NCBI GenBank assembly: GCA_905233165.1
Contig: CAJODL010000004.1
Location: 395,436-459,435, forward strand
Reading direction: 5' to 3'
Length of the DNA: 64,000 bases
Origin: an uncultured Prevotella sp.
GTDB lineage: Bacteria; Bacteroidota; Bacteroidia; Bacteroidales; Bacteroidaceae
Notes under the pieces: model-generated
Seen by the model: the letters and a program-made list of their open reading frames with translations, nothing else
What the model was told of the DNA's origin: nothing
Database searches by the model: none
In this document: one piece after another, positions 61,519 to 64,000 of the stretch
Position numbering within the stretch: position 1 is the first letter of the stretch
How the letters are laid out: every line of letters starts with the position of its first letter
Translations under genes and position numbers: made by a program

Positions 61519-63105
61519 ATGATTAGACGAACAGCGGTGGTGCTTGATACACCTACACAAGATCATATACACCTGTTCTCGGTTTTTGAGGACATCCTGC
61601 CAGATATGCAGGATGCTAATAACCGTGACCGGCACACAAGGGCACATCATTATAAACTCACGTCTGGTCAAGGGGATATCCAGATACACATTGAGAACCT
61701 TCAGAATGTAAATCTTTCAGATGTGGAAACACATTTGGAGGATTTTCTTATGGCTAATGGTGATGTGCTGATAAGACTCAATGAGGCATACGTGAAAGAA
61801 CCCGCAGGCGAATGTGTGTCGATGATTCTGGATGCTGCAACGGAATCGAGAAGCACCATTAAGAAAGTGCTGCCTTATAGACGTGGTGTTAGGAACGTTC
61901 GTGCCTATATTGATGCGGAAAGGAAAACACTGGAATTCGTTAAGCAGGACGAGAAAACCATCAGCCATCTGGGTGAAGTAACAAAAAAGGTGCTTGGCTT
62001 TAATCTGACCAGCTATTCGGAGCATATTGGTAATATCTACATGGTGGAAACTATGTCACCCATCAAGGATATAGATGTGACGGGAATTATAACCCCCAAA
62101 GGACTACTGTGCGCAATAGAATACAGAGATACCGCATGGAATGAGGACTTTTGTATCCAAGTGAGAGACCGGCATCATTCAGACGTTATTGTCTGGGATA
62201 TGGTTTATGAGATAGCTGGAGGAACACGGTCTGTTTTTTTGGAAATGCCCCAAGTGGCAAAAGAGGTGGAGGTGTATGCCTACAACAAAGCACATAACAT
62301 CATTTACTATCATCCTTATACTACCTTCGTTAGGAGTATCAACATAGAAATGGGGGTACAGTCTAAGATATTGCGTGTGAAAGGCAGAAGCAAGGAGGGG
62401 AAGGATATTGTTGACGATTACCCGAAGTTTGCACATGAGAAGCCTATCATTATCGCAGAACGTGGCAAGACGTATGTGGATGGCAATTTTTGTGAGGCTA
62501 ATCCGCTTGTGATGAGCGATAGAGATGATACAGGCCTGACGTTTCGCTTCTTTGACACCGATGAGAATCGTCAGGAGGAATATGTTGAGGAGGCAAGGCA
62601 AGTACTGCAAGAGATTATTGACCGTGCTCGCACGGAGTGCTATATATGTGACCCTTATTTCAATGCGGCTGACTTCCAACGTTTCATCTATCCGTTGAAA
62701 AGCCTTAGCGTGAATGTGAAAATACTGAACTGCAAGGAACAGATGAAGAAAAAGCGGGAGGATAACGAAGACGAGAAAGACCGTATTCTGGAATTGAAAT
62801 CAGTTCTGGCAGAATATAATGAAAAGATGAACGGTAGACCCATACAGTGTAAATTGTTGTTAGGAAGGGGACAACTGCACGACCGTTTTATTCTGACGGA
62901 TGACAGGGGGTGGGTGCTTGGTGCATCGTTCTCTGAGTTCGGAAACAGGGTGACAACCATCAACGAGATTCCTGCAAAGCATCTGGCGAGGATAAAGAAT
63001 CACATTGAGAAATGGTGGTATGATAACAATGCTACCATGTGGATTGAAAATTATGTCACTAACAACAGTAACGGGGACGATTCCGACAACAGCACCACCG
63101 AGTAG
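61519..63105 (+). CDS. Protein with large N-terminal region and C-terminal PLD-like domain
   Basis: The 528-residue protein has about 340 N-terminal residues of mixed alpha/beta sequence without a known motif (HIENLQNVNLSDVETHLEDF, YHPYTTFVRSINIEMGVQSK). From about residue 370, ECYICDPYFNAADFQRFIYP, then LLGRGQLHDRFILTDDRGWV and GASFSEFGNRVTTINE, form one phospholipase-D-like half site with HDR in place of HxK. The large protein at the left end of the window and the next gene share this kind of site. Active PLD enzymes need two half sites, so dimer formation with the neighbouring protein is plausible. A similar layout occurs in VPA1262-type proteins, to be checked. Confidence 0.6.
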   Translation: MIRRTAVVLDTPTQDHIHLFSVFEDILPDMQDANNRDRHTRAHHYKLTSGQGDIQIHIENLQNVNLSDVETHLEDFLMANGDVLIRLNEAYVKEPAGECVSMILDAATESRSTIKKVLPYRRGVRNVRAYIDAERKTLEFVKQDEKTISHLGEVTKKVLGFNLTSYSEHIGNIYMVETMSPIKDIDVTGIITPKGLLCAIEYRDTAWNEDFCIQVRDRHHSDVIVWDMVYEIAGGTRSVFLEMPQVAKEVEVYAYNKAHNIIYYHPYTTFVRSINIEMGVQSKILRVKGRSKEGKDIVDDYPKFAHEKPIIIAERGKTYVDGNFCEANPLVMSDRDDTGLTFRFFDTDENRQEEYVEEARQVLQEIIDRARTECYICDPYFNAADFQRFIYPLKSLSVNVKILNCKEQMKKKREDNEDEKDRILELKSVLAEYNEKMNGRPIQCKLLLGRGQLHDRFILTDDRGWVLGASFSEFGNRVTTINEIPAKHLARIKNHIEKWWYDNNATMWIENYVTNNSNGDDSDNSTTE

Positions 63106-63673
63106 TGGAACTCCAGGTAATCCTTTGGACGTGTTTGCAAAAGAGTTCAATATGTACAAGGGAGAGCACTACCACTTTTATTGTAAGCCGGAAGGTGGCG
63201 GTGCGCCTCCAAGTTTGTATCAAGAGATATTGAAACTTGCAGAACATAAGGTATATATATGGGATTCGTACTTCCGTAAAGAGGATGCTGCATTTTTGGG
63301 GTGTTTGTCGCATCCAGGTATTTCGATAAAGATAATAACCGAACAGTCGGGTGGTAGTTTAGAGGCTTTTAAGAATGATTGCGTAACAACCATGGAAACC
63401 GCCATGACACCGGCCATTAGGTCAGGATGTACATTGAAGGTGGGTCATCCCAAGGCAACTGTAAAAGACTGGCAAACACATGATAGGTTCTTGCTTGTTG
63501 ACGAAAAAGTGTATCTGATAGGCTCCTCGGTCAATAATTATACTTCTATACAAAAATCAACAGGGGTTTGTGAGGTAGTTTCTGAAACAGACAAAGACCT
63601 TATAAGAAAGGCCTTTGATTATTACTGGACTAAACTTGATAACGGTGTAAACGTGGCAGTCCACTCTTTTTAA
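63053..63673 (+). CDS. Small PLD-like domain protein, overlapping its upstream partner
   Basis: Starting at the ATG at 63053, the 206-residue protein begins with a Ser/Thr/Pro-rich segment (TTVTGTIPTTAPPSSGTPGN). A compact PLD-like domain follows: HKVYIWDSYFRKEDAAFLGC, then DWQTHDRFLLVDEKVYLIGS with HDRF and GSSVNNYTSIQK. Like its neighbour it has one half site. It overlaps the upstream gene by 53 bases, the sign of coupled expression; in-frame starts further upstream (63005 onward) lie deeper in that gene. The role, nuclease or lipase, is unknown. Confidence 0.6.
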   Translation: MSLTTVTGTIPTTAPPSSGTPGNPLDVFAKEFNMYKGEHYHFYCKPEGGGAPPSLYQEILKLAEHKVYIWDSYFRKEDAAFLGCLSHPGISIKIITEQSGGSLEAFKNDCVTTMETAMTPAIRSGCTLKVGHPKATVKDWQTHDRFLLVDEKVYLIGSSVNNYTSIQKSTGVCEVVSETDKDLIRKAFDYYWTKLDNGVNVAVHSF

Positions 63674-63685
63674 TGGCTAACAAAG

Positions 63686-64000
63686 ATGGTAGAGAGACAT
63701 AAAGTTTCACGGGAAATAAGATATCGTAGCGCTTCCAACATGCAGAATGTCTGGGACCAACTGGTCTTTGCACAGAAGATGAATGAAATGGGGGATTGCT
63801 GTAAGGAGGCTGACGGATTCATTGAGGCGGTGTCTGCTCTGATATTAAAGCATCTTGGAACTGAGTATTTGCTCGCTCCGGGAGAGGTGGATGCTTTAAT
63901 AAAAGATCATCCGATGCGTGCAACGGCTGAAAAAGCTGATGACTTGCAGAACTATACAGAGAAGAGGGAAGGTTTGATAGATGAAGCTGTCAGGCAATTC
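63686..64000 (+). CDS. Unknown protein, third gene of the PLD-like locus (3' end outside window)
   Basis: From the ATG at 63686 the frame is open to the window edge (105 codons). It reads MVERHKVSREIRYRSASNMQ, then WDQLVFAQKMNEMGDCCKEA and a helical remainder. An earlier ATG at 63674 leads to a stop after nine codons. I do not recognise a family. It begins 12 bases after the second PLD-like gene and is probably in the same operon. Confidence 0.5.
   Translation, partial: MVERHKVSREIRYRSASNMQNVWDQLVFAQKMNEMGDCCKEADGFIEAVSALILKHLGTEYLLAPGEVDALIKDHPMRATAEKADDLQNYTEKREGLIDEAVRQF

Overview
The window looks like a chromosomal segment of a Bacteroidota bacterium, most likely Bacteroidales and Prevotella-like. 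Visible reasons: promoters of the TTTG / TAnnTTTG type (4634-4666, 42868-42875, 53626-53633), start codons mostly without a strong Shine-Dalgarno, secreted proteins with a 'YDLFGRKV..PNKGVYIINGKK' kind of tail, and families common in that order (WbuC-type cupin, GxxExxY protein, AbiE pair, DUF4143 ATPase). The species is not determined. I found no rRNA, tRNA or CRISPR array.

Layout. (1) 1-7.2 kb: the C-terminal ~1,490 residues of a very large NTPase-like protein ending in a phospholipase-D-like (PLD) domain, an AbiEi/AbiEii toxin-antitoxin pair and a PfkB sugar kinase. (2) 7.2-7.96 kb: a repeat-rich intergenic stretch with promoters, a leader-like element and the stub of a four-helix-bundle gene. 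(3) 7.96-35.46 kb: a mostly AT-rich, co-directional surface polysaccharide cluster. It holds a zeta-toxin-like kinase, three acyltransferases, a nucleotide-sugar dehydrogenase, a Wzx flippase, a Wzy-like polymerase, an SDR/ThDP-enzyme/pyruvyltransferase module, an IspD/TarI-like cytidylyltransferase with two TagF-like polyol-phosphate transferases, six glycosyltransferases, an ATP-grasp enzyme and two secreted propeller-like proteins. (4) 35.46-45.6 kb: richer in G+C, with a pyruvyltransferase, beta-helix lipoprotein, deacetylase, GT4, four-helix-bundle protein, nucleotidyltransferase, DUF4143 ATPase and an epimerase. (5) 46.2-58.5 kb: an accessory/defence island with TIR debris, a SIR2 protein, RES plus OLD-like ATPase, ATPase plus PD-(D/E)xK plus Dam methylase plus ParB-like protein, and a collapsed REP-type transposase. 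(6) 58.7-61.2 kb: the polysaccharide theme resumes with a WecA/WbpL-like initiating transferase, GxxExxY and WbuC proteins. (7) 61.3-64 kb: a second defence-like locus with two single-site PLD-like proteins and an incomplete third gene.

How the genes fit. WecA-like initiation, Wzx export and Wzy polymerisation suggest a Wzx/Wzy-dependent O-antigen or capsule that is acylated, pyruvylated or otherwise modified, and carries polyol phosphates in a teichoic-acid-like way. Defence genes sit before, inside and after the sugar genes.

The most unusual signal is a set of simple, intergenic-type repeats that have entered coding sequence in frame. A hexanucleotide family (RAC followed by CTT, GTT, GAT or GAA) fills intergenic spaces and also encodes Asp/Asn-rich inserts in a glycosyltransferase, a four-helix-bundle protein and a nucleotidyltransferase (twice). 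Other repeat types sit in frame inside the nucleotide-sugar dehydrogenase, the WecA-like transferase (twice) and the WbuC protein. They are absent from the AT-rich cluster genes and from the defence genes. Several longer modules occur twice: a leader-like element (7651-7753 and 44383-44479), a 45-bp direct repeat, a 73-bp tandem and CATC-rich modules.
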